DNA of 64,000 bases from Holothuria scabra. Lineage: Eukaryota; Echinodermata; Holothuroidea; Aspidochirotida; Holothuriidae. The translations under genes and the position numbers were made by a program. Numbering within the stretch: position 1 is the stretch's first letter; every line of letters starts with the position of its first letter. This document shows, one piece after another, positions 63,451-64,000 of the stretch. Under the pieces are notes generated by a model. That model ran no database searches. It worked only from the letters and a program-made list of their open reading frames with translations, and was not told where the DNA came from. The stretch spans positions 49,603,000 through 49,666,999 of the forward strand of contig CM074185.1 of NCBI GenBank assembly GCA_037179385.1, written 5' to 3'.

Positions 63451-64000
63451 CTTATAATTGCATTTTTATAAACTGATCAATATAGTAAAATTAAGGACCT
63501 TAATTTAAACGTTCATAACTATGCATAAATAGTTATGAAAAGATCCTGTAATCGGTTCGAGCCTTGTCCTCTAAGCGAATATGTCTAGGTTTCTTTATGA
63601 CGTCACAGAGAGTTAAGCTGGATTTTCCATTGATCTTAAGTTTAATCAGAGAGTTGCCACTCTCTGGTTTAATGAAACTTGTACCTTACTAGTATGAAAA
63701 ACCTGAAATATTTCCTAGTGTAATTACTATGAAAGGAGATATACCTTAACGGTAATTTGATAGGAAAACTAAAGATAAATTATCAAAAATAACTATTGCT
63801 TACAAGTAACATCGCCGAAGTTTTCATTTTAGGTAAACATCGAGTTCATAGGGACTTCAGGGAGGGACTGAAAGGGCAGTGCTCGACACCAAACAGCGCG
63901 AGGCCCTAACCGATGGGGTCCAGGGTCGACCAAGGGCTCCTGGTGAGTTTCAGTGGTGGAGTTCCAGTGGCGAAGTTCCAGCAAGCTCCTTCATTTTAAA
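63451..64000. other. Non-coding end of the window
   Basis: It holds the imperfect palindrome at 63642-63672 (AATCAGAGAGTTG...CACTCTCTGGTT). The last 120 bases (GGTCCAGGG, GCTCCTGGTGA) resemble the interior of hAT derivatives elsewhere in the window. Confidence 0.4.

Overview
The window looks like nuclear DNA of a metazoan, most likely a marine deuterostome and perhaps an echinoderm. It is AT-rich and intron-rich, with spliced exons, Penelope-like retroelements (PLEs), CR1/L2-type non-LTR retrotransposons, hAT and CACTG-type DNA transposon derivatives, tRNA-derived SINEs and frequent TAGGCCTA-like words. There are no operons, bacterial genes or CRISPR arrays. The taxon is inferred from texture only. 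Most of the 64 kb is transposable elements and simple repeats.

Left part (1-26 kb): a probable last coding exon of an unrecognised minus-strand gene with a polyadenylation signal (655-950). Then a 2.6 kb non-coding hAT-like element holding a second nested one (2647-5215), two decayed CR1-like copies that share a TTATG-repeat 3' tail (one tail expanded to about 300 bp at 14803-15112), a tandem repeat array rich in AGGTCA direct repeats (10.5-11.4 kb), several foldback elements (9.4, 17.1, 20.1 kb), a CACTG-ended element (18.8-20.1 kb), and two hAT derivatives with perfect 8-bp target duplications (22130-23710, 25440-25768).

Middle (26.5-36.5 kb): reverse transcriptase remnants, then a cluster of at least four PLE fragments from at least two families. 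Their 3' ends lie next to long (TA)n arrays, and two of them form a head-to-head inverted repeat of about 0.66 kb. An L2/CR1-like element (32.7-35.0 kb, minus) and a third hAT derivative with a perfect 8-bp duplication (35449-36465) follow.

The main host gene (37.2-48.3 kb, minus strand) can be assembled from splice signals: a 5' UTR exon with a TATA box, a signal-peptide exon and three further exons, all joined in phase. The predicted 181-residue preproprotein has a BRICHOS-type domain, an RKRR processing site and a 20-residue cysteine-rich C-terminal peptide. That is the layout of BRICHOS-containing antimicrobial peptide precursors known from annelids. Its 7.2 kb intron carries another PLE, itself interrupted by an 816-bp TIR element; conceptual removal of that element with one TA restores the PLE frame exactly.

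Right part (48.3-64 kb): the promoter and first exon of the BRICHOS gene have a diverged second copy at 62.2-63.5 kb with a conserved splice donor but about 560 bp of extra sequence between TATA region and exon. The rest is dispersed repeats shared with the left half (17.6/50.9 kb, 25.8/56.4 kb), two SINE copies and a (CTAA)n array. No other convincing gene was found there.
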